Of a stretch of 64,000 nt of DNA, positions 8,006 through 19,048 are shown piece after piece. The position numbers were made by a program, and so were the translations under genes. Below the pieces are notes generated by a model. That model was not told where the DNA came from, made no database searches, and saw nothing but the letters and a program-made list of their open reading frames with translations. The stretch is from Paractinoplanes deccanensis (GTDB lineage: Bacteria; Actinomycetota; Actinomycetes; Mycobacteriales; Micromonosporaceae): NCBI RefSeq assembly GCF_016862115.1, contig NZ_BOMI01000117.1:1-64000 (forward strand), given 5' to 3'. Numbering within the stretch: the stretch's first letter is position 1; each line of letters starts with the position of its first letter.

Positions 8006-9499
8006 CTAGGACGGGCGGGTCCAGTCGAAGGTTCGTTCGACGGCGCGCTGCCAGTTTCGGTATTCGGTGGTTCTCAGGCGGGGGTCCATGGTGGGGAGCC
8101 ACTGGGCGGCGCGGTGCCAGTTCTGGCGCAGGCCCTCCAGGTCGGGCCAGTAGCCGACGGCCAGGCCGGCCGCGTAGGCGGCGCCCAGCGAGACCGTCTC
8201 GGCGGCCAGGGGGCGGACCACCGGCACGTCCAGGACGTCGGCGATGAACTGCATGAGCAGGTTGTCGGCGGTCATGCCGCCGTCGACGCGCAGGGTGGTC
8301 AGGTCGAGGCCGGAGTCGGCGTTCATGGCGTCGACCACCTCGCGGGTCTGCCACGCCGTGGCCTCCAGGACGGCGCGGGCCAGGTGACCCTTCGTGATGT
8401 ACGAGGTGAGGCCCACGATGACGCCGCGTGCCTCGCTGCGCCAGTACGGGGCGTACAGGCCGGAGAAGGCCGGCACGATGTAGCAGCCGCCGTTGTCGGC
8501 GACCGTGCGGGCCAGGGTCTCGATCTCCGGGGCGCTGGCGATGAGCTCGAGCTGGTCACGGAACCACTGCACCAGCGAGCCGGTGATGGCGATCGAGCCT
8601 TCCAGGGCGTACGCGGTGGGGCCGCCCGCGATCTGGTAGGCGACCGTGCTGAGCAGCCCGTGTGTCGAGCGCACCAGCTCGCCGCCGGTGTTGAGCAGCA
8701 GGAAGCTGCCCGTACCGTACGTGCACTTGGCCTCTCCGGGGGTGAAGCACGTCTGCCCGAACAACGCCGCCTGCTGGTCGCCGAGGGCCGCTCCGATGCG
8801 TACCCCCGGGAAGGCCGCCACCGCCTTGCCGAAGACGCCCACCGACGGGCGCACCTCGGGCAGCATGGCCCGGGGGATGCCGAAGAAGGCCAGCGCGGTG
8901 GGGGACCAGTCGAGGGTGTGCACGTCGAGCAGCATGGTGCGGCTGGCGTTCGTCACGTCGGTGACGTGCAGGCCGCCGGTGAGCTTCCAGATCAGCCAGG
9001 TCTCCATGGTGCCGAAGAGGACTTCGCCGCGTTCGGCGCGGGCGCGCAGCTCGGGGTGGAGGTCGAGCATCCAGCGCACGCGCGGGCCGGAGAAGTAGGT
9101 GGCCAGGGGCAGCGCCGAGTCGTGCTCGACGAGCTTGGCGTCCGGGCGGTCGCGCAGGTCGCGTACCAGATCGTCGGTGCGGGTGTCCTGCCAGACGATG
9201 GCGTGGCCGAGCGGCGCGCCGGTGTCGCGGTCCCACAGCAGCGTGGTCTCCCGCTGGTTGGCTATGCCGACCGCCGCCACCTGCTCCTCGGTGATGCCCG
9301 CGCGCCGCAGCGCCTCGGGGGCGAGCCGTTCGACGTTGCGCCAGATCTCGGCGGCGTCGTGCTCGACCCAGCCGGGCTTCGGGTAGTACTGCTTGTGCTC
9401 CTGCTGGGCCAGGGAGACGAGCCGGCCGCGCCGGTCGAAGACGATGCAGCGGGTGGACGTGGTGCCCTGGTCGATGGCGACGACGTAGCGCTCGGTCAT
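8006..9499 (-). CDS. glpK: Glycerol kinase, copy 1
   Basis: 497 residues from ATG 9499, the normal length for GlpK. The FGGY kinase phosphate motif DQGTTSTR is at residues 10-17; the family signatures GWVEHD, YGTGSFLLLNTG and GLYAPYWRSEARGVIVGL are all present. It phosphorylates glycerol to sn-glycerol-3-phosphate with ATP in the cytoplasm. It sits directly downstream of the IclR regulator gene and is probably cotranscribed with it, divergent from a second glpF-glpK-glpD operon. The two GlpK copies are clearly diverged paralogs rather than a recent duplication, since many non-signature positions differ. Confidence 0.92.
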   Translation of the reverse strand: MTERYVVAIDQGTTSTRCIVFDRRGRLVSLAQQEHKQYYPKPGWVEHDAAEIWRNVERLAPEALRRAGITEEQVAAVGIANQRETTLLWDRDTGAPLGHAIVWQDTRTDDLVRDLRDRPDAKLVEHDSALPLATYFSGPRVRWMLDLHPELRARAERGEVLFGTMETWLIWKLTGGLHVTDVTNASRTMLLDVHTLDWSPTALAFFGIPRAMLPEVRPSVGVFGKAVAAFPGVRIGAALGDQQAALFGQTCFTPGEAKCTYGTGSFLLLNTGGELVRSTHGLLSTVAYQIAGGPTAYALEGSIAITGSLVQWFRDQLELIASAPEIETLARTVADNGGCYIVPAFSGLYAPYWRSEARGVIVGLTSYITKGHLARAVLEATAWQTREVVDAMNADSGLDLTTLRVDGGMTADNLLMQFIADVLDVPVVRPLAAETVSLGAAYAAGLAVGYWPDLEGLRQNWHRAAQWLPTMDPRLRTTEYRNWQRAVERTFDWTRPS

Positions 9500-9524
9500 G
9501 GTTCCTCCCGAGGGTTTGGCGGGC

Positions 9525-10286
9525 TCAGCGGCGGGCGGCTCCGAGATCGCGGGAGATGGCGCGAGCCGCCTCCCGGACGAGGGCGACCAGGTGGTGGTGC
9601 GGGTGGTAGTGGCTGTCGCAGACGCGTTCGACCAGGCCGCTGATGCCGACGGCGCCGACCACCAGCCCGCCGTAGCCGCGGATCGGCGCGGCCAGTGAGG
9701 CGGTGCCGGGGGTCATCTCCTCGACCTCGCGGCTCCAGCCGGCGTCGCGCACCTGCTGCAGCTCGGTGGCCAGCGCCTGCGGCGTGCGGATGGTGCGGCG
9801 GGTGAACCGGTCCAGCTCCTCGGCCGGTGCGCTGCCCGCGGCCCCGTACGCCAGCAGCACCTTGCCGAGCGCCGTGGCGTGCAGCGGCAGCAGGCTGCCC
9901 ACGTCGAGGGTCTGGAACGTGTCGTCGGGGCGGAACACATGGTGCACGACGAGCACCTGCCCGTCGGCGACCGTGCCGACGCGCACCGCCTCGCCGCTGC
10001 GGGCCGCGAGCGGGTCCGCCCAGTTGATCGCGTGGGAGCGCAGCTCGTTGACGTCGAGATGGCTGGTGCCGAGGTTGAGCAGGGTAGCGCCGAGCCGGTA
10101 ATGCCCGGAGGCGCGGTCCTGCTCGACGAAGCCGACGTGCCGCAATGTGCTGAGGATGCCGTGGACGGTGCCCTTGGCCAGATCGAGCGACCGGGCGATC
10201 TCGCCCAGCGCGAGGTGCCCCGAGGTGCCCGCGAGCAGGCGCAGGACCGCGGCGGCGCGCTCGATGGACTGCACTGTTCCGGGCAC
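9525..10286 (-). CDS. IclR-family regulator, probable glycerol regulator
   Basis: 253 residues from the GTG at 10286, which removes a poorly conserved 11-residue extension. The N-terminal winged helix (about 5-65: VQSIERAAAVLRLLA, LGEIARSLDLAKGTVHGIL) is followed by the IclR effector-binding domain with LPLHATALGKVLLAYG and a C-terminal VGAVGISG motif. IclR proteins repress or activate divergent operons in response to a small metabolite; the GylR protein of Streptomyces controls glycerol genes in the same way. Its position between glpK and glpF, facing the palindrome at 10332-10346, supports control of both glycerol operons and itself. Confidence 0.85.
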   Translation of the reverse strand: MPGTVQSIERAAAVLRLLAGTSGHLALGEIARSLDLAKGTVHGILSTLRHVGFVEQDRASGHYRLGATLLNLGTSHLDVNELRSHAINWADPLAARSGEAVRVGTVADGQVLVVHHVFRPDDTFQTLDVGSLLPLHATALGKVLLAYGAAGSAPAEELDRFTRRTIRTPQALATELQQVRDAGWSREVEEMTPGTASLAAPIRGYGGLVVGAVGISGLVERVCDSHYHPHHHLVALVREAARAISRDLGAARR

Positions 10287-10331
10287 GTTGCCGACTCTAT
10301 GCCACGACGTGAACATCAACTGTGACCGATG

Positions 10332-10346
10332 TTCGACATTGTCGAA
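10332..10346. promoter_or_regulatory. Palindromic operator in the glycerol divergent region
   Basis: TTCGACA-t-TGTCGAA has perfect 7-bp arms around one central base. It is located 45 bases upstream of the IclR gene start and 64 bases upstream of glpF, the expected place for IclR/GylR binding. A looser repeat, GAACAT (10311-10316) and ATGTTC (10329-10334), overlaps it on the left. Confidence 0.6.
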
Positions 10347-10409
10347 CGGCCGTCATTGCCCGTGTCCTGCCCGCTACCTAGCGTCCGGTACAACTCGCAA
10401 GGAGGGCAC

Positions 10410-11240
10410 ATGGCAGAACGTCTGAAGATCCCGAGCTTGCTGGGCGAACTGCTCGCCGAGTTCGCCGGGACCATGATCCTCATCCTCTTCGGCGTGGGCG
10501 TCGTCGCGCAGGTGGCCGGCGCGGGCATCGGCGACCACGACAGCATCGCCTGGGCCTGGGGCCTGGGCGTGACGCTCGGCGTCTACGTGGCGGCGCGCAT
10601 CAGCGGCGCCCATCTCAACCCGGCCGTCACCATCGCGCTCGCGGCCTTCAAGGGCTTCGAGTGGCGCAAGGTCGCCCCGTACTCGATCGCGCAGATCCTC
10701 GGGGCGTTCGTGGCCGCCCTGCTGGTGCGCTGGAACTACACCGAGGTCCTGCACGCCGCGGACCCCGGCCTCACGATCAAGACGCAGGGCGTCTTCTCGA
10801 CCCTGCCCGGCAACGGGACTTTGCCGGTGGGGGAGTGGGGCGCGTTCCGTGACCAGATCATCGGTACGGCGATCCTGCTCTTCCTGATCCTGGCCGTCAC
10901 CGACGCCGCGAACACGGCGCCCGCCGCGAACCTGGCGCCGTTCATCGTCGGCCTGATCGTGGTCGCGATCGGCATGGCCTGGGGCACGAACGCCGGCTAC
11001 GCGATCAACCCGGCGCGTGACTTCGGCCCGCGACTCGCCAGCTTCCTGACCGGTTATGGCGGGGCATGGCGGGATCAGACAGGGTATCTCTACTTCTGGA
11101 TACCGATCGTCGCGCCGATCATCGGCGGCCTGATCGGGGCCGGACTGTACAAGGTGCTCGTCGGGCGGTTCCTGCCGGTGGCGGGGCCGCAGGAGCCGGG
11201 CCGCGTCCCGGACGAGAGAGTGGAGGCAACCCGTGGCTGA
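10410..11240 (+). CDS. glpF: Glycerol uptake facilitator (aquaporin family)
   Basis: 276 residues from ATG 10410, which has a strong AAGGAGGG site 3 bases before it; a longer in-frame reading lacks support. Six membrane helices and the two half-helix motifs, NPA near residue 70 and NPA followed by RDFGPR near residue 200, define the MIP channel family. The Asp after the second NPAR is typical of glycerol facilitators rather than water channels. It lets glycerol diffuse into the cell for phosphorylation by the next gene, whose start overlaps its stop by 8 bases. Confidence 0.92.
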   Translation: MAERLKIPSLLGELLAEFAGTMILILFGVGVVAQVAGAGIGDHDSIAWAWGLGVTLGVYVAARISGAHLNPAVTIALAAFKGFEWRKVAPYSIAQILGAFVAALLVRWNYTEVLHAADPGLTIKTQGVFSTLPGNGTLPVGEWGAFRDQIIGTAILLFLILAVTDAANTAPAANLAPFIVGLIVVAIGMAWGTNAGYAINPARDFGPRLASFLTGYGGAWRDQTGYLYFWIPIVAPIIGGLIGAGLYKVLVGRFLPVAGPQEPGRVPDERVEATRG

Positions 11241-12750
11241 CTTCGTCGGCGCCGTCGACCAGGGCACGACCAGTACCCGTTTCATGATCTTCGACCATGC
11301 CGGGAACGAGGTCGGCCGCCACCAGCTCGAGCACGAGCAGATCCTGCCGCAGGCCGGCTGGGTCGAGCACAACCCGGTCGAGATCCTGGAGCGCACCACC
11401 ACCGTCGTGCGCACGGCCATGCAGAAGGCGAACCTCCAGGCCAGCGACCTGGCCGCGCTCGGCATCACGAACCAGCGGGAGACCGCCGTGGTGTGGGACC
11501 GGCGCACCGGCCGGCCCTACTACAACGCGATCGTCTGGCAGGACACCCGCACCGACCGCATCGCCTCGGCGCTCGACCGCGACGGCCGCGGCGACGTGAT
11601 CCGCCGCAAGGCCGGCCTGCCCCCGGCGACGTACTTCTCCGGCGGCAAGATCCAGTGGATCTTGGAGAACGTCGACGGCGTCCGCGAGGCGGCCGAGCGC
11701 GGCGACGCGATCTTCGGGAACACGGACAGCTGGCTGCTCTGGAACATGACCGGCGGCGTCGACGGCGGCCGGCACGTGACCGACGTGACCAACGCCAGCC
11801 GGACGATGTTGATGAACCTCGAGACCCTGGACTGGGACGACGAGCTGCTCGGCTTCTTCGGCATCCCGCGTTCCATGCTCCCCGAGATCCGGCCGTCGTC
11901 CGACCCCGACACGTACGGCGTGGCGCGCTGGCCCGGTCCGCTCGGCGGGGAGGTGCCGCTCACCGGCGACCTCGGCGACCAGCAGGCGGCCACGGTCGGC
12001 CAGGTCTGCTTCGCGCCCGGCGAGGCCAAGAACACGTACGGCACCGGCAACTTCATGCTGCTCAACACCGGCACGGAGCTCGTACGGTCGGAGAACGGCC
12101 TGCTGACGACGGTCTGCTACAAGTTCGGCAACGCGGCGCCCGTCTACGCGCTGGAGGGCTCGATCGCGGTGACCGGCTCGGCCGTGCAGTGGCTGCGCGA
12201 CCAGCTCCACGTGATCAACTCGGCGGCCGAGAGCGAGTCGCTCGCGTCGACAGTGCCCGACAGCGGCGGCGTGTACTTCGTGCCCGCCTTCTCCGGCCTG
12301 TTCGCGCCGTACTGGCGCTCCGACGCCCGCGGCGCCATCGTCGGGCTGTCCCGCTTCAACACCGGCGCGCACATCGCCCGCGCCACCCTGGAGTCGATCT
12401 GCTACCAGAGCCGCGACGTGGTCGACGCGATGGCGCAGGACTCCGGCGTCACCCTCGACGTGCTCAAGGTCGACGGCGGCATCACGGCGAACAACCTGTG
12501 CATGCAGATCCAGGCGGACGTGCTCGGCGTGCCGGTCAGCCGCCCGGTGGTGGCCGAGACGACCGCGCTGGGCGCCGCCTACGCCGCCGGCCTCGCGGTC
12601 GGCTTCTGGAAGAACACCGACGAGCTGCGCGAGAACTGGAACGAGTCGCAGCGCTGGCAGCCGCAGTGGACCGAGGAACAGCGCAACGCCGGGTACGAGA
12701 AGTGGAAGAAGGCGGTCCAGCGCACTCTCGACTGGGTGGACGTGGACTGA
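11233..12750 (+). CDS. glpK: Glycerol kinase, copy 2
   Basis: 505 residues from GTG 11233. The phosphate-binding motif DQGTTSTR occurs at about residues 9-16, with [22 protein letters not shown] and [18 protein letters not shown] signatures. It differs from copy 1 by a short insertion around residue 175 (DGGRHVTD) and many substitutions. It lies between glpF and glpD in a tightly packed operon, the classical arrangement for glycerol uptake, phosphorylation and oxidation, so it is likely the main catabolic enzyme, with copy 1 perhaps used under different control. Confidence 0.93.
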   Translation: MADFVGAVDQGTTSTRFMIFDHAGNEVGRHQLEHEQILPQAGWVEHNPVEILERTTTVVRTAMQKANLQASDLAALGITNQRETAVVWDRRTGRPYYNAIVWQDTRTDRIASALDRDGRGDVIRRKAGLPPATYFSGGKIQWILENVDGVREAAERGDAIFGNTDSWLLWNMTGGVDGGRHVTDVTNASRTMLMNLETLDWDDELLGFFGIPRSMLPEIRPSSDPDTYGVARWPGPLGGEVPLTGDLGDQQAATVGQVCFAPGEAKNTYGTGNFMLLNTGTELVRSENGLLTTVCYKFGNAAPVYALEGSIAVTGSAVQWLRDQLHVINSAAESESLASTVPDSGGVYFVPAFSGLFAPYWRSDARGAIVGLSRFNTGAHIARATLESICYQSRDVVDAMAQDSGVTLDVLKVDGGITANNLCMQIQADVLGVPVSRPVVAETTALGAAYAAGLAVGFWKNTDELRENWNESQRWQPQWTEEQRNAGYEKWKKAVQRTLDWVDVD

Positions 12751-12752
12751 TC

Positions 12753-14456
<1,704 letters not shown>

Positions 14457-14460
14457 CCGA

Positions 14461-14811
14461 TCAGGCGCCCGCCCGGGTGAGGGTCACGTGGGTGACGCCG
14501 CTGGGCGACGACGTCGTCTCGACCCGGTAGTCCCGCTCGAGGCCCTCCAGGCCGTCCCACAGGCGGACGCCGCGGCCGAGCACGATCGGCACCACCGCGA
14601 GGTGCAGGTGGTCGACGAGCCGGGCGGCGAGGAAGTCGCGGACGACGGTTGGGCCGCCGCCGATGCGCACATCCCGGCCGCCGGCGGCCTCGCGCGCCGC
14701 GGCGAGCGCCTCGGCGGGGGAGGCGTCGAGGAAGTGGAAGGTGGTGCCGCCCGCCATCTCGATCGGCGCTCGCGTGTGGTGCGTGAGGACGAAGACCGGC
14801 GTGTGCTCCTT
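14461..14811 (-). pseudogene. Dihydrofolate reductase-like (RibD C-domain) gene, 5' truncated
   Basis: The minus-strand frame ending at 14461 encodes the C-terminal two-thirds of a RibD_C/DHFR-like reductase: HTPVFVLTHH, MAGGTTFHFL, RDVRIGGGPTVVRDFL and HLAVVPIVLGRGVRLWDGLE are typical. The frame stays open upstream to 14979, but that part has no family similarity. The NADPH-binding start (usually a M.SLDG..A segment) is missing. The gene therefore looks broken by a deletion or recombination. A fragment of a LysR-type regulator on the other strand begins close by. Confidence 0.6.
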
Positions 14812-14898
14812 CGTCGGTGGTGACCTCGACGTCGAGCCTCGTCGCGTCCGGGCATGACGTCCAATGCCAAAATCGGCCGCAACCCATAGATAAATCAG

Positions 14899-15146
14899 GA
14901 GGGCTTCCGGCTCACGCACCTGCTGGACGACCCGCTCTATCTCCTCAGCGACCGTCCCGGCCAGCGGGTCGAGGACCATCGCGACTCGGCCTGGCCCTGC
15001 TCGCCCACAGCGCGCCGGGCGTGCACGCCACCCCGCTCACCGAGAGCCCCCGGCGGATCTACGCGGCCACCTACGGCGACCCGCCGGACCCGCCGGCCAC
15101 CGCAGCCCTGCTCGAGATCCTGACGGCACTACCTGCTGGCCGGTAG
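14899..15146 (+). pseudogene. LysR-type regulator remnant, frameshifted
   Basis: Two pieces of a LysR effector domain are readable in different frames. The first (14899 to about 14990) reads EGFRLTHLLDDPLYLLSDRP, like the middle of the substrate-binding domain. The second (about 14988-15146) reads LGLALLAHSAPGVHATPL then RRIYAATYG and ends in LLEILTALPAGR, like the C-terminus. The HTH half and the central part are absent, so this is a relic with an internal deletion. It may once have regulated the decayed reductase gene on the opposite strand. Confidence 0.5.
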
Positions 15147-15241
15147 TGGGCCTGGCGGCTGGCGCCGATGACAGGCGGCCCGGGAGCGACGAGGGTAACG
15201 GGCAGGCCCGCGACTCCGCACCCGGAAGTGAGGCGAGAGCG

Positions 15242-15511
15242 ATGCCCGCGACCACCATCGAGAAGAAGCCGCACCTGCACTACACGACCCGCACCACGTT
15301 CGACACGGCCCGTGCCGAGGCGCTGTTCGCCTCGGCACTGCAGCCGTCGGATCGCGCGTCCGCCTTCCAGGTGCGCGCGGCGATCACCGGCGCGCTGCAC
15401 AGCCTGGGCATCCGGGGCTGCGCCGCACATCTGGCCCGTGAGTGCGGCGAGCACCCCGAGGCCGCGGCCGCCCGCATGCGGTGGGCCATCGCCGCGGTGC
15501 GGGCTCTCTAG
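15242..15511 (+). CDS. Small conserved actinobacterial hypothetical protein
   Basis: 89 residues from ATG 15242. It has a short Thr-rich N-terminus followed by a compact helical region with ALFASALQPSD, QVRAAITGALHSLGIRGCAA and the terminal HPEAAAARMRWAIAAVRAL. Similar 80-100 residue proteins with the pattern RGCAA..A...G.HPE.A..RM.WA are common in Streptomyces and relatives and have no assigned function (recalled, not searched). No signal peptide. Its stop codon overlaps that of the convergent aldo/keto reductase gene. Confidence 0.65.
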   Translation: MPATTIEKKPHLHYTTRTTFDTARAEALFASALQPSDRASAFQVRAAITGALHSLGIRGCAAHLARECGEHPEAAAARMRWAIAAVRAL

Positions 15512-16512
15512 TCCCGTTCGCTGTCGAGGGTGGCCATCTGGGGGGCCGCGTAGCGGTCGCCGGCGGCGGCGTCGCGTGGGACGGCCTCCTCGATCTGGCG
15601 CAGGTCGGCCTCGCCCAGGGTGAGGTCCAGGGCGCCGAGCGACTCGGTCAGGCGGTCGCGGCGGCGGGCGCCGACCAGCGGGACGATGTCGGTGCCCTGC
15701 GCCAGCACCCAGGCGATCGCGACCTGGCTCGTGCCGGCGCCCAGGCGTTCGGCCACCCGGGCCAGGGCCTCGACCAGGCGCAGGTTGGCCTCGAGGTTGT
15801 CGCCCTGGAAGCGCGGGCTGTGCGCGCGGAAGTCGTTGCCGGCGAGCGGGCGCGACGCCGACCAGTGGCCGCTGAGCAGGCCGCGGGAGAGCACGCCGTA
15901 CGCGGTCAGGCCGATCCCCAGCTCGCGCAGCACCGGGAGGATCTTGCGCTCGGGGCCGCGGGAGAGCAGCGAGTATTCGATCTGGAGGTCGCTGATCGGC
16001 GCCACCGCGGCGGCCCGGCGGATCGTGTCGGCGCCGACCTCGGAGAGGCCGATGTGGCGGATGTAGCCGGCCTGGCGCATCTCGTCGAGGGCGCCGACGG
16101 TCTCCTCGACCGGGATGTGCGGGTTGAGCCGCGCCGGGCGGTAGATGTCGATGTAGTCGGTGTTGAGGCGCCGCAGCGAGTAGGCGAGGCGGTCCTTCAC
16201 GGCGGCGGGGGAGACGTCGTACGGCACCGGCTGGAACGCGCCGTCGGGCGTGCGCCGCGAGCCGAACTTGACGCTCAGCTGCACGGAGGAGCGGTCGCGT
16301 GCGGCCAGCGCCCGGCCGATCAGCATCTCGTTGTGACCGGAGCCGTAGAAGTCGCCGGTGTCGATGAGGGTCACGCCCGCGTCGAGGGCGGCGTGCAGGG
16401 TCGCGATGCTCTCCTTTTCGTCCGCTCCGCCGTACAAGTCGGACATGCCCATGGCGCCGAGGCCGAGGGCGGAGACGGACGGGCCGTAAGAGCCGAGCTT
16501 GCGAAGGTCCAT
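15508..16512 (-). CDS. Aldo/keto reductase with substituted catalytic His
   Basis: 334 residues from ATG 16512, normal for a TIM-barrel aldo/keto reductase of the AKR13/YajO-like group. The start ..LGLGAMGMSDLYG, the active-site Asp/Tyr region DTGDFYGSGHNE, the Lys in LSVKFG and the NADPH-binding C-terminal VPLVGARRRDRL segment are present. The position usually holding the catalytic His (LYYQHR in relatives) reads IYRPARL, so His is replaced by Ala. This variant is shared, as I recall, with other actinobacterial reductases. It would reduce carbonyls with NADPH in the cytoplasm; substrate unknown. Confidence 0.85.
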   Translation of the reverse strand: MDLRKLGSYGPSVSALGLGAMGMSDLYGGADEKESIATLHAALDAGVTLIDTGDFYGSGHNEMLIGRALAARDRSSVQLSVKFGSRRTPDGAFQPVPYDVSPAAVKDRLAYSLRRLNTDYIDIYRPARLNPHIPVEETVGALDEMRQAGYIRHIGLSEVGADTIRRAAAVAPISDLQIEYSLLSRGPERKILPVLRELGIGLTAYGVLSRGLLSGHWSASRPLAGNDFRAHSPRFQGDNLEANLRLVEALARVAERLGAGTSQVAIAWVLAQGTDIVPLVGARRRDRLTESLGALDLTLGEADLRQIEEAVPRDAAAGDRYAAPQMATLDSERD

Positions 16513-16521
16513 GGGGTCATC

Positions 16522-18858
16522 TCACCGTTCGGTGCCGGAAGTGTCAGTGGGGGATTGCCCCACTCTTCGCACGCGGACACGCAGATGTTTCATCAAGGGC
16601 TGGCCGCTCTGCGGGCTGTAGTCGCCGGCCGCGCAGAGCACGTTCATCTCCGGCATGTAGCCGGCGGCGTTGCCCGGCGGGATGTCGTACGCGACCGCGC
16701 GGTAGCCGTACACGCCGCGGGTGCTGCCGTCCTTCGCGTACGAGGTCACGTCGACCCGGTCGAACTCGGCGATGCCGAGCCGGCGCATGTCGTCGCGGTT
16801 CATGAAGACGACCGTACGGAGGTTGCGCAGTCCCCGGTAACGATCGTTGTCCGAGTACACCGTCGTGTTCCACTGGTCGTGCGAGCGCATCGTGCCGAGC
16901 ATCAGGCAGCCGTCGCCCGGGTCGAGCGCGGGCAGGCCGCCGTCGGAGAACGCGGCCCGCCCGGTCGGCGTCAGCCACACCCGCTCGCGCGCGGGCTGCC
17001 GCAGCCGGAAGCCGTGCGGCTGCCGGGCCCGGTGGTTGACGCCCTCGAAGCCGTCGAGCACCCGGGCCATGGTGTCGCGGATCCGGTCGTAGTCGGCGAC
17101 GTACTCCTCCCACGGCGTACGCGTGTGCGGCAGCGAGGCCCGCGCGAGGCCCGCGATGATGGCCGGCTCCGAGAGCAGCAGCGGCGAGGCGGGCCGGCGG
17201 TGCCCGCGCGAGGCGTGCACCATGCTCATCGAGTCCTCCACGGTGACGACCTGCTCGCCCGAGGCCTGCACGTCCCGTTCGGTGCGGCCGAGACAGGGCA
17301 GGATCAGCGCGTCGGTGCCGTGGACCAGATGACTGCGGTTGAGCTTCGTGCTGACGTGCACGGTCAGCGCGCAGGAGCGCAGGGCGTCAAAGGTGTACGC
17401 CGTGTCCGGCGCGGCGAGCGCGAAGTTGCCGCCCATGCCGACGAACACCCTGACCCGGCCCTCGTGCATGGCCCGCAGCGTGGCGACGGTGTCGAGACCG
17501 TGCTCGCGGGGCGGCTCGATGGCGCAGGCCTCGGCGAGCCGGTCGAGGAACGCGGCGGACGGCCGGTGGTCGATGCCGCACGTCCGGTTGCCCTGCACGT
17601 TGCTGTGACCGCGGATCGGGCACGGCCCCGCACCCTCGCGGCCGATGTTGCCCCGCAGCAGCAACAGGTTGACGATCTCGCGGACCGTGTCGACGCCGTG
17701 CTCCTGCTGGGTGACCCCGAGGCACCACGAGATGATGGTGCGATGCGCCGCGATGTAGCCGTCGGCGAGCGAGCGGATCGTCGCCTCGTCGACGCCCGAC
17801 GCGGAGACGATCTCGGCCCAGCTGGTGCCGGCGCAGCGGGCCCGGTAGGTGGCGAGCCCGGTGGTGTGGCGGGCGAGGAACTCGTGGTCGATCGCGTCGC
17901 GCTCGAACACCACCTTGGCGACGCCGCGCACCAGGGCCAGGTCGCCGCCGATGCGCGGCTGCACGTTCATGGTGCCGGTCGGGGTGGTGTGGAAGGTGCC
18001 CATCGCGAGGAACTCGTGCGGCACGATGGTGCGCCGCGACGCCGCCTCGATCAGCGGGTTGATGTGGACGATCGCGGCGCCGCGCTTGGCCGCGCCGGAG
18101 AGGGCCGTCAGCATGCGCGGGGCGTTCGACGCCGCGTTGACGCCCATGACCCAGATGAGGTCGGCCTTCTCCCAGTCGGTGATGTCGACGGTGCCCTTGC
18201 CCGTGCCGATCGACGCGGTGAGCGCCCGCCCGCTCGCCTCGTGGCACATGTTGGAGCAGTCGGGCAGGTTGTTGGTGCCGAACTCGCGGACCCAGAGCTG
18301 GTAGAGGAACGTGGCCTCGTTGGCGAGCCGCCCCGAAGTGTAGAACGCGGCCTCGTGCGGGCTGCCGAGCGCCCGGAGATGGCTTCCCACCAGGGCGAAC
18401 GCGTCGTCCCAGCCGATCGGGACGTAGCGGTCGGTGGCCGCGTCGTACCGCATCGGCTCGGTGAGCCGGCCCCGGGCCTCCAGCGCATGGTCGCTCCACC
18501 CGGACAGCTCGGTCACGGCGTGGGCGGCGAAGAAGTCGCGGTCCGTACGCTTGTGCGTCATCTCCCAGGTGACGTGCTTGACGCCGTTCTCGCACAGGTC
18601 GAGGTGCAGGCCCTCGGGGTCGTCGGGCCAGGCGCAGCCGGGGCAGTCGAAGCCGCCGCCCTCCTGGTTCATCTTGAGCATCGCGCGGACGCCGGCGACC
18701 GGCTCGCGGCTGCGGACCAGCACCTCACCCACGCTGCGCGCGGCGCCCCACCCGGCGGAAGGATGCGTGTAGTCGCGCTGGGCCACCGCCCCGGAGCCAC
18801 CCGGGCCGCAGCCGGGAGCGTCCGTGCCGGGCCCGCCCCGGCCCCTGATCTCGTCCAT
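16522..18858 (-). CDS. FdhF/YdeP-type molybdopterin oxidoreductase
   Basis: 778 residues from ATG 18858; an in-frame 35-residue extension upstream has no support. The protein follows the YdeP-like alpha subunit pattern: an N-terminal DYTHPSAGWGA, a two-Cys motif CPGCAWPD in place of the usual [4Fe-4S] four-Cys cluster, NNLPDCSNMCHEASG at the cofactor site, GMGGNFALAAPD and a C-terminal molybdopterin dinucleotide-binding domain with GTMRSHDQWNTTVY. In Enterobacteria YdeP is linked to acid resistance; the reaction of the actinobacterial proteins is not established. No fdhD or cofactor genes are adjacent. Confidence 0.82.
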   Translation of the reverse strand: MDEIRGRGGPGTDAPGCGPGGSGAVAQRDYTHPSAGWGAARSVGEVLVRSREPVAGVRAMLKMNQEGGGFDCPGCAWPDDPEGLHLDLCENGVKHVTWEMTHKRTDRDFFAAHAVTELSGWSDHALEARGRLTEPMRYDAATDRYVPIGWDDAFALVGSHLRALGSPHEAAFYTSGRLANEATFLYQLWVREFGTNNLPDCSNMCHEASGRALTASIGTGKGTVDITDWEKADLIWVMGVNAASNAPRMLTALSGAAKRGAAIVHINPLIEAASRRTIVPHEFLAMGTFHTTPTGTMNVQPRIGGDLALVRGVAKVVFERDAIDHEFLARHTTGLATYRARCAGTSWAEIVSASGVDEATIRSLADGYIAAHRTIISWCLGVTQQEHGVDTVREIVNLLLLRGNIGREGAGPCPIRGHSNVQGNRTCGIDHRPSAAFLDRLAEACAIEPPREHGLDTVATLRAMHEGRVRVFVGMGGNFALAAPDTAYTFDALRSCALTVHVSTKLNRSHLVHGTDALILPCLGRTERDVQASGEQVVTVEDSMSMVHASRGHRRPASPLLLSEPAIIAGLARASLPHTRTPWEEYVADYDRIRDTMARVLDGFEGVNHRARQPHGFRLRQPARERVWLTPTGRAAFSDGGLPALDPGDGCLMLGTMRSHDQWNTTVYSDNDRYRGLRNLRTVVFMNRDDMRRLGIAEFDRVDVTSYAKDGSTRGVYGYRAVAYDIPPGNAAGYMPEMNVLCAAGDYSPQSGQPLMKHLRVRVRRVGQSPTDTSGTER

Positions 18859-19048
18859 GCCGGACAGCCAACGGCCCGCGGCGAAACGCCGCATAGGGCC
18901 GCCGTCACACCGGCGCCGGCCCTGTTGATCAAGTCGCTGGTGGCGAGCCGTGCCGATTCTCAAACCGGTGAAGCGTCACACCGCCGCCCGCCCCGTCGTG
19001 GCGGTTTCCGACCTCAACGACCGCCCGGATCCGGCCTTGACTGGCCTC

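Noticed and set aside
11493-12750. Plus-strand frame upstream of glpD in its own reading frame
   Set aside because: It overlaps glpK copy 2 entirely and is Arg/Asp-rich noise; the glpD start at 12753 is supported by the FAD motif position.
18859-19048. N-terminal extensions of both the molybdoenzyme and the first SDR into their shared gap
   Set aside because: The extra residues have no family similarity, and the chosen ATG codons place the conserved motifs at normal distances from the start.
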